DNA of 64,000 bases from Saprospiraceae bacterium. Lineage in GTDB: Bacteria; Bacteroidota; Bacteroidia; Chitinophagales; Saprospiraceae. Below, piece after piece: positions 1 to 9,427 of this stretch; the first letter of the stretch is position 1, and each line of letters opens with the position of its first letter. The DNA is taken from the NCBI GenBank assembly GCA_016708265.1, contig JADJGA010000012.1, positions 248,001 through 312,000 of the forward strand, given 5' to 3'. A program made the position numbers and the translations under genes. The notes beneath the pieces were generated by a model. It saw nothing but the letters and a program-made list of their open reading frames with translations, made no database searches and had not been told where the DNA came from.

Positions 1-606
1 GAAGAGAAGAAAATAGATATTCTGGTAGGTACACAGATGATTACAAAAGGGCTCGATTTTGAAAAGATAGGACTGGTAGGAATTGTTGATATTGATAAAT
101 TGATGCAGTTCCCTGATTTCAGGGCAAATGAAAGGGCATTTCAACTCGCTGTTCAGGTAGGAGGCAGAGCAGGAAGAAGAAAAAAACAGGGATTAGTCAT
201 AATTCAGACTCATGATCCGGTTAATCCTTTACTTAAAGATATTTTGAACAGTGATTTTGAAAGTTTTTCCACAAGGGAACTGGAAGAGAGGGAAAGATAC
301 CATTATCCACCTTATGTGAGAATTATAGAGATTACAATAATGCATTCAAAATATGATAAATGCCGGGCCGGGTCTATTGAACTTGCCGGCAATTTGCGAA
401 CCAGGCTTAAAACTGTTTTGGGACCTGCAGTTCCGGGGATCGGAAGATTAAGAGGACTTTATCAGTTCAGTATTATTTTAAAAATTGGAAAATACGGTAC
501 TGATCTGAGTACGGTTCGAAAAGCGATAGATGATTGTAAAAAAAAGGTATTGAATACTGAGGAATTTAAATCATTAAAGATAAATATAGATGTGGACCCT
601 TATTAA
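1..606 (+). CDS. priA: Primosomal protein N' (PriA helicase), C-terminal part
   Basis: The frame is open from base 1, so this is the last 201 residues of a longer gene. It starts in the helicase core with GTQMITKGLDF, matching the PriA motif GTQM-x-KG-x-DF. A VGGRAGR motif VI follows, then the PriA C-terminal domain (REELERERYHYPPY-like stretch, seen here as ELEERERYHYPPY). PriA is the 3'-5' DNA helicase that reloads the replisome at stalled forks. The zinc-binding cysteines and Walker A lie upstream of the window and cannot be checked. An AT-rich inverted repeat begins at its stop codon. Confidence 0.95.
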   Translation, partial: EEKKIDILVGTQMITKGLDFEKIGLVGIVDIDKLMQFPDFRANERAFQLAVQVGGRAGRRKKQGLVIIQTHDPVNPLLKDILNSDFESFSTRELEERERYHYPPYVRIIEITIMHSKYDKCRAGSIELAGNLRTRLKTVLGPAVPGIGRLRGLYQFSIILKIGKYGTDLSTVRKAIDDCKKKVLNTEEFKSLKINIDVDPY

Positions 607-663
607 TATAAGCTTAATTCACTATTTATCTGCTACAGATTTGAATATAGTGAATTCTTATAT
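606..663. repeat. AT-rich inverted repeat after priA
   Basis: The arms at 606-625 and 647-663 are complementary over 17 bases, with a 3-base bulge (CTT) in the left arm and a loop of about 21 bases. A run of A follows on the + strand, so the U-tract expected of an intrinsic terminator is present only for transcripts on the minus strand. It sits exactly at the priA stop. It may still act as a transcript-end hairpin for priA, but that is inference. Confidence 0.5.
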
Positions 664-990
664 CAAAAAAAAATAATTAAATACATTAGGTTCTTTTAGT
701 TTTTTTATTTAAGTTTGTACCTGTAATTGTTTGTGAAAATTTTATATAAACATAATTCATTGATTAATCGTGTAAACTCTGCAAAATAGCTATTTTTATA
801 ACACGCACGGAATTATAGTTTACATATAAAATTTCATCCTTTGAACGTATTTTTCCGCATTGTAATTTACTGTAATTATTAATGTCGTCAGTTTTATTTT
901 TTAAAATTGACTGTATTATTCTTATATAAATTATTCGATAACAATAAAAAAAACGAAACTCATTTATTTTTTCATTTTAATTAAACAAAT
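607..990. other. Intergenic region upstream of susC
   Basis: This 384-base gap is very AT-rich with many homopolymers. Apart from the inverted repeat at its left end I see no ORF or RNA gene. One TAAGTTTG at 710-717 matches the Bacteroidota -7 element (TAnnTTTG), but no convincing -33 element precedes it and it would leave a leader of about 270 bases. The susC promoter is therefore not fixed by inspection. Confidence 0.4.
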
Positions 991-3900
991 ATGGAAATTT
1001 TTAAACCAATTAAACTAATTACAAGCATGAAGCAATTGCTCTGCGTTGTGGTGTTACTGTTGGGATTTGGTTTTTTTGCCAATGCACAGCAAGTAACCGG
1101 AGTTGTTACAGGGGAAGATGGTCAGGCACTGATCGGGGCTTCCGTAGTTTTAAAAGGTACCAATACTGGTACAATAACTGATTTGGATGGAAAATACAGT
1201 ATTGCAGCCAAAGAGGGACAGGAACTGTTATTTTCAATGGTGGGAATGGAATCAAAGAGTGTTAAAGTAGGAACGTCAAAAATAATTGATGTAATCCTTG
1301 GAGGTTCTGTTATGCTGGAAAATGTTGTGATCACTGGTGCTTTGGGTATTGTACAGGATAAGAGGAAACTTAGTTATTCCGTACAAGGTGTAAAAGGTGA
1401 AGACCTTCAGAATTCGCAAAGGGACAATGCATTCCTTGCACTTCAGGGACGTGTTGCCGGTATGACTTTGACACCTACAAGTGGTCTTGCTGGTGGTTCT
1501 ACCAGTATAAACCTCAGGGGGGTTAACTCTATTGGAAGCAGTAATCAGCCTTTAGTGGTTATTGATGGTCTTCCTGTGAGCAGTGGAACTTTCAATCAGC
1601 ATACTTTATTTTCAGATGCAAGTGGATTAAACGGGAACATCAACAATAACCGTGATGAAGCCAGCAGCCGTCTTGCTGATATCAATCCAAATGATATTGA
1701 AAGTATAAGTGTCCTTAAGGGCCCTGAAGCAGCTGCACTTTACGGAAACGAAGGTGCCAATGGTGTAATTCTTATTACTACAAAGAAAGGTAAAGCAGGG
1801 ATTACCAGAATTACATATAATAATAAATTTGCAACTTCAAAACTATATCTGTTTCCGGAGATTCAGCAAATTTATGGCAGGGGAAGTAACGGTAAAGTAG
1901 CTTTGAATGACCCTGATTATTTTGGACCTAAATTTGCAGATTCTGTAAAGTTTTATGATAATGCTGATAATTTCTTTCAAAAAGGCAGTAATGCACGTCA
2001 TGACCTTGCATTTGAAGGAGGTTCTGAAATTTTCACATACAGACTTTCAGCTTCTTACCTGGATTCTAAAGGTAATATTCCGACCAATGAATTCAAACAG
2101 TTGAATTTGACAGCCAATAATGAAGTAAAATTGACAGACTGGTTAAAAGCTACATCCAGATTTTCTTTTACTCAAAGCAAGAACATTCTGCCTCCGGGAG
2201 GTTCTCAGGGTTATCTTTTAAATACACTCAGGTATCCGGCTGATTATGATATGAGGAATTACCTGACAAAAGAAGGTAACAGGACTCTGACACTTCCTAG
2301 TTCAAATTACGGTGCAGATAATGAAAACTCATTTTTTAATGTTTATAAGAATGCCAGATCAGAAAATACAAACAGAAGTCTTGCAAATATTTCACTTACA
2401 GCTGATATCTTAAAATGGTGGTCTGTAACGGGCAGATGGGGTTTGGATTATTATTCTTCATTAGGCAATAGATTTTTCCATGGCCAATCGAATGTAGGAT
2501 ATGCAAAATCAGGATGGATTGAAAACTATTCAGATCTGAACAGGTTATTGAACACAACAATGTTTACAACCCTTAAAAAATCTTTTGGAGATATTGGAGC
2601 TACTCTGATCGTTGGAACTTCAATAGATGATAAAAGAAATGAGGTTGTGACCGACTATGGAGAAAAGCTGTATTTGCCTGATTTTAACAGTATAAACAAT
2701 ACAGACCCGACAACTCAGAGGGACAGGACTACAATATACAGAACAAGATTGGTAGGTGCGTTTGCAAAAGCTGAATTCAACTTTCAGGACTGGCTAATTT
2801 TCAATGTCACAGGAAGGAACGACTGGTCAAGTACCTTGCCGGTTGAAAACAGATCATATTTTTATCCATCAGTAGGGATGACTTTCAACTTTACTGATTT
2901 GCCGGCATTGAAAGGAAATACCGGAATTCTTAATTTTGGGAAAATAAGGGGATCATTTGCAAGGGTAGGTAACCCTGCTCCTGCTTATAAGATCAGATCA
3001 AGACTTGTTTCACAAACAAGTACAGGGGGAGGATTTCTGTATGACTTTTATGGAGACAACCCTGCATTGAAACCAGAAAATGTTGAAAGTTATGAAATCG
3101 GCACTGAGCTTGGCTTTTTCAATGATCGTCTGAAAATTGACTTTGCATGGTACAAGAAAAGTATTACTGACCAGATTGTTGTGCAACGATTGAGTTATGG
3201 TACAGGATTTGTTTTCGGATTGCTGAATGGTGGAGATTTAAGTACTAATGGTATAGATTTTCAATTGATGATAAATCCGGTAAAGACAACTAATTTTGAC
3301 TGGAATTTTTATACAAACTTTACTAAATATAAAACTTCGGTAAATAACCTGCCTGCAAATGTTAGTGAATATTATGATTCAGATACCTGGGTTTATGGAA
3401 ATGCAAGAGCCAGTGTTTTTGCTCCTGAAGATATTTTGAAAGCTCGTTTTAACAAACCTGGTTCAAATTTATTTTTTAGTGATCTTAATTCAAGAGGTGC
3501 CGGATCTGCTACTGCTATAGGAGGTTGGAGTTATCTTAGAAATAGTAAGGGAGATATACTGATAGATCCTACAACGGGATTTCCGTTAAGAAATGCTAAT
3601 TTCCTGCCGATTGGCGAACGTGCTCCTGATTTTACTGTTGGAATCGGCAATGATATTGAATTCTTTAAGAATTTCAGGTTATCATTCCTTTTAGATGTAA
3701 GAGTTGGGGGTGATATATTTAACGGAAATGAATACTACTTATATCAGATAGGTTTGAGCAATAAATCCGTAAGTCATTTATTTGTTGGAAACCCTGCATT
3801 TGACAGGGACTCAACTTACGTTTTTAAAGGGGTAGTTAAAGATGGAAAAGAAGAAACTGAAACTCCAACTGCAAATGAAAAGAAAATCAAACCTATTGAT

Positions 3901-4212
3901 AATGAGACTTTCTTCACGGCAGTGATACAACCTGAAGATTTTGTAGAAAGAGATATTAACTGGCTCAGATTAAAAGATGTTACATTTTCCTATGAATTTC
4001 CTAAGTCAATTCTTGGAAGACAGAATATAATAAAAGAGGCCAGTATTTTTGTAAATGGTACAGATTTGTTCTTATTAACTAATTATACCGGAGCTGATCC
4101 TTACGTTAGTGCTACAACTCCGGCTACCGGTGGAGCTGGTGGTTTTGGCTTTGATTTTGGAAAAACTTCTTTACCAAGAACCTTCGCAGTTGGATTATCT
4201 GTAACCTTTTAA
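991..4212 (+). CDS. SusC/RagA-family TonB-linked outer-membrane protein
   Basis: This 1073-residue protein forms the TonB-gated barrel of a SusCD nutrient importer. A signal peptide ends near residue 33 (ANAQQ); Met13 (base 1027) is an equally good start. A CarboxypepD_reg-like domain follows (VTGVVTGEDGQALIGASV), then the plug domain with the SusC-type segments around LRGVNSIG and PLVVIDGLPV and the sequence GANGVILITTKKG. The 22-strand barrel ends in a C-terminal aromatic residue (LSVTF). susD lies 22 bases downstream, so the two form one transcription unit. No glycoside hydrolase, peptidase, sigma or anti-sigma gene accompanies the pair, so its substrate cannot be inferred. Confidence 0.96.
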   Translation: MEIFKPIKLITSMKQLLCVVVLLLGFGFFANAQQVTGVVTGEDGQALIGASVVLKGTNTGTITDLDGKYSIAAKEGQELLFSMVGMESKSVKVGTSKIIDVILGGSVMLENVVITGALGIVQDKRKLSYSVQGVKGEDLQNSQRDNAFLALQGRVAGMTLTPTSGLAGGSTSINLRGVNSIGSSNQPLVVIDGLPVSSGTFNQHTLFSDASGLNGNINNNRDEASSRLADINPNDIESISVLKGPEAAALYGNEGANGVILITTKKGKAGITRITYNNKFATSKLYLFPEIQQIYGRGSNGKVALNDPDYFGPKFADSVKFYDNADNFFQKGSNARHDLAFEGGSEIFTYRLSASYLDSKGNIPTNEFKQLNLTANNEVKLTDWLKATSRFSFTQSKNILPPGGSQGYLLNTLRYPADYDMRNYLTKEGNRTLTLPSSNYGADNENSFFNVYKNARSENTNRSLANISLTADILKWWSVTGRWGLDYYSSLGNRFFHGQSNVGYAKSGWIENYSDLNRLLNTTMFTTLKKSFGDIGATLIVGTSIDDKRNEVVTDYGEKLYLPDFNSINNTDPTTQRDRTTIYRTRLVGAFAKAEFNFQDWLIFNVTGRNDWSSTLPVENRSYFYPSVGMTFNFTDLPALKGNTGILNFGKIRGSFARVGNPAPAYKIRSRLVSQTSTGGGFLYDFYGDNPALKPENVESYEIGTELGFFNDRLKIDFAWYKKSITDQIVVQRLSYGTGFVFGLLNGGDLSTNGIDFQLMINPVKTTNFDWNFYTNFTKYKTSVNNLPANVSEYYDSDTWVYGNARASVFAPEDILKARFNKPGSNLFFSDLNSRGAGSATAIGGWSYLRNSKGDILIDPTTGFPLRNANFLPIGERAPDFTVGIGNDIEFFKNFRLSFLLDVRVGGDIFNGNEYYLYQIGLSNKSVSHLFVGNPAFDRDSTYVFKGVVKDGKEETETPTANEKKIKPIDNETFFTAVIQPEDFVERDINWLRLKDVTFSYEFPKSILGRQNIIKEASIFVNGTDLFLLTNYTGADPYVSATTPATGGAGGFGFDFGKTSLPRTFAVGLSVTF

Positions 4213-4234
4213 TTAATTAATAAAATTTTTAATA

Positions 4235-5755
4235 ATGAGAAATAAAATATTAATATCAACATTTGCTTTGGCAATGCTGCTGTTTCTGAATGGATGCAAT
4301 GATTTTCTCGATGTGAATTATGATCCATCGTATCCGCAGACTGCTGAAGGTTATTCTTTACTGCCTCCTATTATGTCACAAATGGTAAGAGGGGAAACAT
4401 TTGATACACGTTACGTTGGACAATATGTCCAGAACTGGGCTAGTACAGCCAAAAACAACGCATGGGATCTTCATGGATATGCAGCAGGAAGTGATGCCGG
4501 AGGAGAAAAATGGAGGAGCCATTACTGGTCCATCGGAAAGAATATTGATCTTATAATTGAGCAAGCTACCGCAAAGGAACAATGGTACTATGTCGGAGTT
4601 GCAAAAGCTATAAGGGCATGGAGCTGGCAATCTACAACCGACGTAAATGGAGAGATGATTTTGACAGAAGCATTTAAGCCAAATACTTATGTTTTTAATT
4701 ATGATACTCAGGATAAGATTTACGAAGAGGTAGTCAGATTGAGTGAAGATGCTTTGAAAGATCTGAACAGAACGGATGGAAATGTAAGCACTTTAGGATT
4801 AGGAAGAGGAGATCTCGTTTATAAAGGGGATCGTACAAAATGGATAAAATTTGTTTATGCAAACCTTGCAAGAAATGCTCATCACCTTTCAAATAAAGCA
4901 TCATATAATCCTGATAAAGTAATTGAATACGTTGATAAATCATTTGCATCCAATGCTGATAACTTTAGTGTTCCCCATGCAGGAACAAATTCAGCAGATG
5001 GTAATTTCTTCGGACCTGTAAGGGATAATCTGAGAACATACAGGGCAACAGTATTTTTTGTAAACCTATTGAATGGAACTGTTTTTAATAGTGTTGTTGA
5101 CCCAAGATTACCATTGATGTATACGACTGCTAAGGACGGAGTTTACAGAGGTGTGACTCCTGCAGTTGGTGATACAACAAATGCAGCTACCAATCCAAGA
5201 AGGTTACCATTATTATGGGGAGTTGATCCAAGTGTCACTGATCCTACAAAAATATCTGGCAAGTATATATTTGCTGATAAAGCTGAACATCCGCTTATTA
5301 CTTTTTTTGAACTTCAGTTTATTAAAGCTGAAGCTGCCTTCAAAAAAGGAAATAAAGATCTTGCATACTCGGCCTTCAAAAAGGGAGTTGAAGCACATAT
5401 GGATTATGCAAAAGTGGCTGCTGCCGATAAAACTTCATATATGGCTAGTGCAGCTATTCCACAGAGTGCTGCTGCTTTGACATTGAGTGATATCATGTTG
5501 CAAAAATATATAGCACTATGGGTACATGGTGCTTTAGAAACATGGGTTGATATGAGAAGATATGATTACAACAATCAGATCTATAAAGGATTTACTTTGC
5601 CAAATCCATATTATATAGATAATAGTGGCAAACCTGTTTACAGGCTTCGTCCCCGTTATAATTCTGAATATGTCTGGAATCTTGATGCATTAAAGAAAAT
5701 AGGTGGTGATCTGCCTGATTTCCATACTACAAAACTTTGGTTCTTACAACCATAA
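4235..5755 (+). CDS. SusD/RagB-family surface lipoprotein
   Basis: This 506-residue partner of the upstream SusC protein caps the barrel and binds ligand at the cell surface. A lipoprotein signal with lipobox LNGC places the acylated cysteine at residue 21, followed by the SusD-typical NDFLDVN. The body contains the TPR-like helices of the family, including the WSWQS..TDVNGEMILTEA region, and the C-terminal part has the WVDMRRYDY stretch typical of the SusD-like_2 subgroup. The gene is intact. A strong intrinsic terminator lies 10 bases after the stop, so the operon is just susC-susD. Confidence 0.95.
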   Translation: MRNKILISTFALAMLLFLNGCNDFLDVNYDPSYPQTAEGYSLLPPIMSQMVRGETFDTRYVGQYVQNWASTAKNNAWDLHGYAAGSDAGGEKWRSHYWSIGKNIDLIIEQATAKEQWYYVGVAKAIRAWSWQSTTDVNGEMILTEAFKPNTYVFNYDTQDKIYEEVVRLSEDALKDLNRTDGNVSTLGLGRGDLVYKGDRTKWIKFVYANLARNAHHLSNKASYNPDKVIEYVDKSFASNADNFSVPHAGTNSADGNFFGPVRDNLRTYRATVFFVNLLNGTVFNSVVDPRLPLMYTTAKDGVYRGVTPAVGDTTNAATNPRRLPLLWGVDPSVTDPTKISGKYIFADKAEHPLITFFELQFIKAEAAFKKGNKDLAYSAFKKGVEAHMDYAKVAAADKTSYMASAAIPQSAAALTLSDIMLQKYIALWVHGALETWVDMRRYDYNNQIYKGFTLPNPYYIDNSGKPVYRLRPRYNSEYVWNLDALKKIGGDLPDFHTTKLWFLQP

Positions 5756-5764
5756 AATGAAACA

Positions 5765-5796
5765 GGAGGTTGTCAGTTTGGCAGCCTCTTTTTTTT
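5765..5796 (+). terminator. Rho-independent terminator of susCD
   Basis: A 9-base-pair stem (GAGGTTGTC at 5766-5774 with GGCAGCCTC at 5780-5788, including two G-U pairs) encloses the 5-base loop AGTTT. Eight T residues follow directly. It begins 10 bases after the susD stop. The rest of the 310-base gap to the next gene holds only the promoter described next. Confidence 0.9.
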
Positions 5797-6016
5797 GCTC
5801 CATTTTCAAAAGATCATTGATCTGACAAACATACGATATCATTGAACTTAGCATCAAACTCGCATTAAAGGATTATGAATTCTGAAGCCCTTTAACCGAT
5901 CATGATTTTATAAGGTGATTTTCAGTCTAATGAAAAGTATTTCAAAAAATAAGTACAATTCCGTGTGTGGTAAAGCTAGTACTTGTAATTAATTAAACTT
6001 ATCTCAAATCCATCCA

Positions 6017-6046
6017 TTGTTAATTAACAGCAAGTAGCTATATTTG
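6017..6046 (+). promoter_or_regulatory. Bacteroidota-type promoter for the DUF2520 gene
   Basis: TTG at 6017-6019 is followed by a 19-base spacer and TATATTTG at 6039-6046. This fits the primary sigma-factor consensus of Bacteroidota (TTTG/TTG, N19-21, TAnnTTTG). Transcription would begin near 6053, leaving a short leader before the TTG start at 6066. Confidence 0.65.
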
Positions 6047-6065
6047 TAAAAACAATTAAACTGAT

Positions 6066-6863
6066 TTGACAAAATTAAATAAAATAACTTTAATTGGTTC
6101 AGGAAATTTAGCCTGGCATCTTGGTAAAGCTTTTTTTAATTCCGGGATTAAAATCAATGGGGTTTACAGCAGAAAACTTCTAAATGCTGAGAAACTTGCA
6201 ATTGAACTCCAAACTTTTGGAGTAAATAAAATGGAGGAATTGCCATATGACAGCGATCTTTATATTTTTGCTGTTACTGATGATGCCCTTGAAGAACTTT
6301 CCCTGGAATTACACGAATTTTGCGGATATAAAGTAAAAGTTGTCCATACTTCAGGATTTGTTAGTTCTGATATTTTTAAGGATCGCTTCAGTGATTTTGG
6401 TGTTTTTTATTTTCTTCAGACTTTTACTAAACACAGAGATATAAATTTCGAGCAAATACCATGTTTTATTACTACAGATGATGCAGGACTTGAAACCAAT
6501 TTATATAACCTGGCTTCAAAAATCACAGGTAATATTGAATTTATTTCAGACGAGAAGAGAAAAGTATTACATCTTGCTGCAGTTTTTGCTAACAACTTCA
6601 CAAATTATTTATATTCAGTCTCAAAGCATATTCTTGAATCAAGTGATCTGAAATTCGATTTTCTATATCCGCTTATATCTGAAACCGCAATGAAGATAGC
6701 TGATGGCTATGATCCTTATGAAGTTCAGACAGGACCTGCCAAAAGAAATGATTTAAAAACTATTGAAGAGCAAATGAGATTGCTGGAAAGATTCCCTCAA
6801 TTCCGGGATATTTATCAAAAAATTTCTGAAGATATAATTGGAAGAAAATTTAATGATGGATAA
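6066..6863 (+). CDS. Rossmann-fold oxidoreductase with DUF2520 domain
   Basis: This 265-residue protein has an N-terminal NAD(P)-binding fold beginning ITLIGSGNLAWHLG, a GxGxxA/G-type dinucleotide loop near residues 9-17. A helical C-terminal DUF2520 domain follows, with the conserved stretch around KVLHLAAVFANNFTNYL. The family resembles F420-dependent NADP oxidoreductases and ketopantoate reductases, but its substrate is unknown. The start is a TTG, chosen because it directly precedes the Rossmann strand and lies 20 bases after a good promoter. The neighbouring DUF4139 gene on the same strand is 134 bases away and probably transcribed separately. Confidence 0.85.
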   Translation: MTKLNKITLIGSGNLAWHLGKAFFNSGIKINGVYSRKLLNAEKLAIELQTFGVNKMEELPYDSDLYIFAVTDDALEELSLELHEFCGYKVKVVHTSGFVSSDIFKDRFSDFGVFYFLQTFTKHRDINFEQIPCFITTDDAGLETNLYNLASKITGNIEFISDEKRKVLHLAAVFANNFTNYLYSVSKHILESSDLKFDFLYPLISETAMKIADGYDPYEVQTGPAKRNDLKTIEEQMRLLERFPQFRDIYQKISEDIIGRKFNDG

Positions 6864-6997
6864 TTGATTGTCAATAATCAGACAAGATTTTTGCCTAAAG
6901 ATTATATCAGTAATAGTGCAATTCAAATGAATGTTTTCTTCAGCCATGTAAAATACAAAACGGACATTTTCAGCGTTATTAAAGAAAAATCAATAAG

Positions 6998-8581
6998 ATG
7001 AAAAAAATATCTTTTGTCCTGATGATCTTGATATCATTGCAATTGAATGCAGACGAGATCAAAATAAAATCCCAAATCGACAAAGTCACGGTATTCAGAA
7101 ACGGAGCTCAGATAAAGAGAGTCGCAACAGTAAATATAAAATCCGGTATTAATGTGGTTGTATTTACTGACTTACCGGCAGGTTTCAATGAAAACAGTAT
7201 AATTGTTAAAGGAAATCCTAAACTTGAAATAAATTCGGTAAGCTATAGAAATGATTTTACCAGAACATTTGAATCCAATCCCAATTATATGAGTTTGAAA
7301 AGGCAATATGAAGATTTAATGATAAAGAAAGAAAATGAAGAAATAGTAATTGAAACATGGAAAGAAGAAGAAAGTCTTATATTATCAAACAAGAAAATAG
7401 GAGGTGAAAATTCCGGTTTAACACAGGAACAGCTTGTTAAAGTTGCTGACTTATACAGGGTGAGACTCTTAGATGTTAAACAAAAAATCCTTGTGAGCAA
7501 AAGGAAAATTATCGATCTGGATAAGGAAATTAAGACTATTTATTCTCAAATGGAAGAAAGTATCTCTAAGCTTGGAAATCAAAATACGGCTGAAGTGGTA
7601 ATCATCATTAATTCAAATTCACCTGGTAACGAAATATTTGAACTTTCATATATAGATAACAGAGCCAACTGGATAACAAGTTTTGACTTTAGGCTGGAGT
7701 CTCTCCAAAAACCACTGAATCTGATCAATAAGGGGAAAATAAGGCAATATACAGGTGAAGATTGGATAAATTTGAACCTTGCTCTGTCAACCGGTAATCC
7801 TCAGACAAATATTCAGTTCCCTGTCATAAATCCCTGGTTTCTATATTATTTTGAAAATGTCTACTATGGTCAAATCCAGACAAAGTCTAAAGCATTTCCT
7901 GCTCAGACCAGAATAGAGGATAATGTTAGAGCAGATTTTGAAGAGAATAATGCCGAAGTCGATGTGAAAGAAAATATAACTTTTATGGAATTTTCATTGC
8001 CCGATAAAATTTCAATTCCTTCGGATAATAAAGAACACGAGGTAAAACTGAAAGACTATGAAATTGCTGCAGAATATCAGTATATTGCAATTCCTAAGCT
8101 GGATAAAAATGTCTACCTTCAGGCTAATATAATTGACTGGAATCAATACAACCTGTCTTCAGGTGAAGTTAAACTGTACTTTGAGGGAACATTTGTAGGA
8201 ACATCAGTTTTAGATGCAAATCTGTTATCAGATACTCTCAGCATTTCTCTTGGTCCTGATATTGCAATAGCATGTAAACGAGAAAAACTCAAAGACCTTA
8301 AAAAGACAAATTTCCTTTCAAACAAAAAGCAGATTCAGTCGGGCTTTGAAATTTCACTGAAAAACAATAAACCACAAGCAATTGAAGTGGTTTTAAGAGA
8401 CCAGATTCCTTTGTCTACTGATTCGGAAATGGAAATAGAAACAGACGAACTTTCAGGAGGGAAACTCAATAAAGATACCGGAATAGTAGAATGGAAACTG
8501 AAACTGCAACAGGGAGAACAAATCAAAAAGAAATTTTCCTACACAGTAAAAATACCAAAAGACAAGAGAATAAATCTTTGA
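6998..8581 (+). CDS. DUF4139 / mucoidy-inhibitor MuiA-like protein
   Basis: The 527 residues begin with a cleavable signal (LISLQLNA-DEI), so the protein is exported. The first domain starts IDKVTVFRNGAQIKR, the hallmark of the DUF4140 N-terminal beta domain. Residues from about 95 to 185 form a charged coiled coil. The second half is the DUF4139 beta-sandwich region. The family is widespread in Bacteroidota and named after a regulator of mucoid colonies in other bacteria; its biochemical role is unknown. The protein ends soon after the KKFSYTVKIPK strand, as is normal for the family. Confidence 0.85.
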   Translation: MKKISFVLMILISLQLNADEIKIKSQIDKVTVFRNGAQIKRVATVNIKSGINVVVFTDLPAGFNENSIIVKGNPKLEINSVSYRNDFTRTFESNPNYMSLKRQYEDLMIKKENEEIVIETWKEEESLILSNKKIGGENSGLTQEQLVKVADLYRVRLLDVKQKILVSKRKIIDLDKEIKTIYSQMEESISKLGNQNTAEVVIIINSNSPGNEIFELSYIDNRANWITSFDFRLESLQKPLNLINKGKIRQYTGEDWINLNLALSTGNPQTNIQFPVINPWFLYYFENVYYGQIQTKSKAFPAQTRIEDNVRADFEENNAEVDVKENITFMEFSLPDKISIPSDNKEHEVKLKDYEIAAEYQYIAIPKLDKNVYLQANIIDWNQYNLSSGEVKLYFEGTFVGTSVLDANLLSDTLSISLGPDIAIACKREKLKDLKKTNFLSNKKQIQSGFEISLKNNKPQAIEVVLRDQIPLSTDSEMEIETDELSGGKLNKDTGIVEWKLKLQQGEQIKKKFSYTVKIPKDKRINL

Positions 8582-8674
8582 TCAGCAAGTGCATGAATAA
8601 AGGATTCTATCATGGTTTTAATTATTTTTGCTTTTTTAAATTTAATTTTCGGTAATTAACTGTATAAATTCAGG

Positions 8675-9427
8675 ATGAATAAGCTTTCGGTCGTAATTAT
8701 AACCTATAACGAAGAACGAAATATCAAACGTTGTTTAGATTCTGTAAAAAGTATTGCAGATGAAATTATTGTAGTTGATTCGTTTTCAACGGATAAAACA
8801 AAGGATATATGCACTGAAGAGGGAGTAAAGTTCATTCAGCTGGAATGGCTCGGATATTCTGAGCAGAAAAACTATGCAAATACTTTAGCTGTTAATGACT
8901 GGATATTATCAATTGATGCTGATGAAGCATTATCGGAAGAGCTTCTTGATTCTGTAAAAAAAATTAAAGATAGTCTTAATGATAATGCCGTTTATTCAAT
9001 GCACAGGTTAACAAATTACTGTGGCAACTGGATTCACCATTGTGGATGGTACCCTGATACAAAAATCAGGATATTTAACAGAAAACATGTTAATTGGATT
9101 GGTAAATTTATACATGAAACACTCAAAATACCGGATGTTTTTGAAGTTATTTTACTAAGAGGAGATTTGCTGCATTTTTCATATTATACAAAGGAAGATC
9201 ATTACAGACAAATTGAAAAATTCACGACCTTGACTGCCATGGAGGCTTATGAAAATGGAAAAAAGGCAGGAATTATAAATTTGTTTTTTAATCCGGCATG
9301 GAAATTTGTTAGGGATTATTTTTTTAAAACAGGGTTTTTAGACGGAAAAGCCGGGTTTGATATTTGCCGTATTTCTGCTTATGCGACCTACTTAAAGTAT
9401 TCGAAACTGCGAAATCTTAGTAAATAA
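8675..9427 (+). CDS. Glycosyltransferase family 2, WaaE/KdtX-like
   Basis: This 250-residue GT-A enzyme begins with SVVIITYNEERNI and carries the DADEA metal-binding motif near residue 89. The NYCGNWI and CGWYPD..RIFNR segments are typical of the lipopolysaccharide core beta-1,4-glucosyltransferase group (WaaE). It is likely to transfer a sugar to the inner LPS core at the cytoplasmic face of the membrane. Its stop codon overlaps the start of the next gene by one base (TAATG), so the two are translationally coupled with a heptosyltransferase-like gene, which supports the LPS role. The exact sugar cannot be read from the sequence. Confidence 0.88.
   Translation: MNKLSVVIITYNEERNIKRCLDSVKSIADEIIVVDSFSTDKTKDICTEEGVKFIQLEWLGYSEQKNYANTLAVNDWILSIDADEALSEELLDSVKKIKDSLNDNAVYSMHRLTNYCGNWIHHCGWYPDTKIRIFNRKHVNWIGKFIHETLKIPDVFEVILLRGDLLHFSYYTKEDHYRQIEKFTTLTAMEAYENGKKAGIINLFFNPAWKFVRDYFFKTGFLDGKAGFDICRISAYATYLKYSKLRNLSK

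Noticed and set aside
5166..5480. A 104-residue ORF within susD
   Set aside because: It lies in another frame of a well-supported SusD gene, is rich in Leu/Ile/Lys from AT-rich codons and matches no family I recognise.
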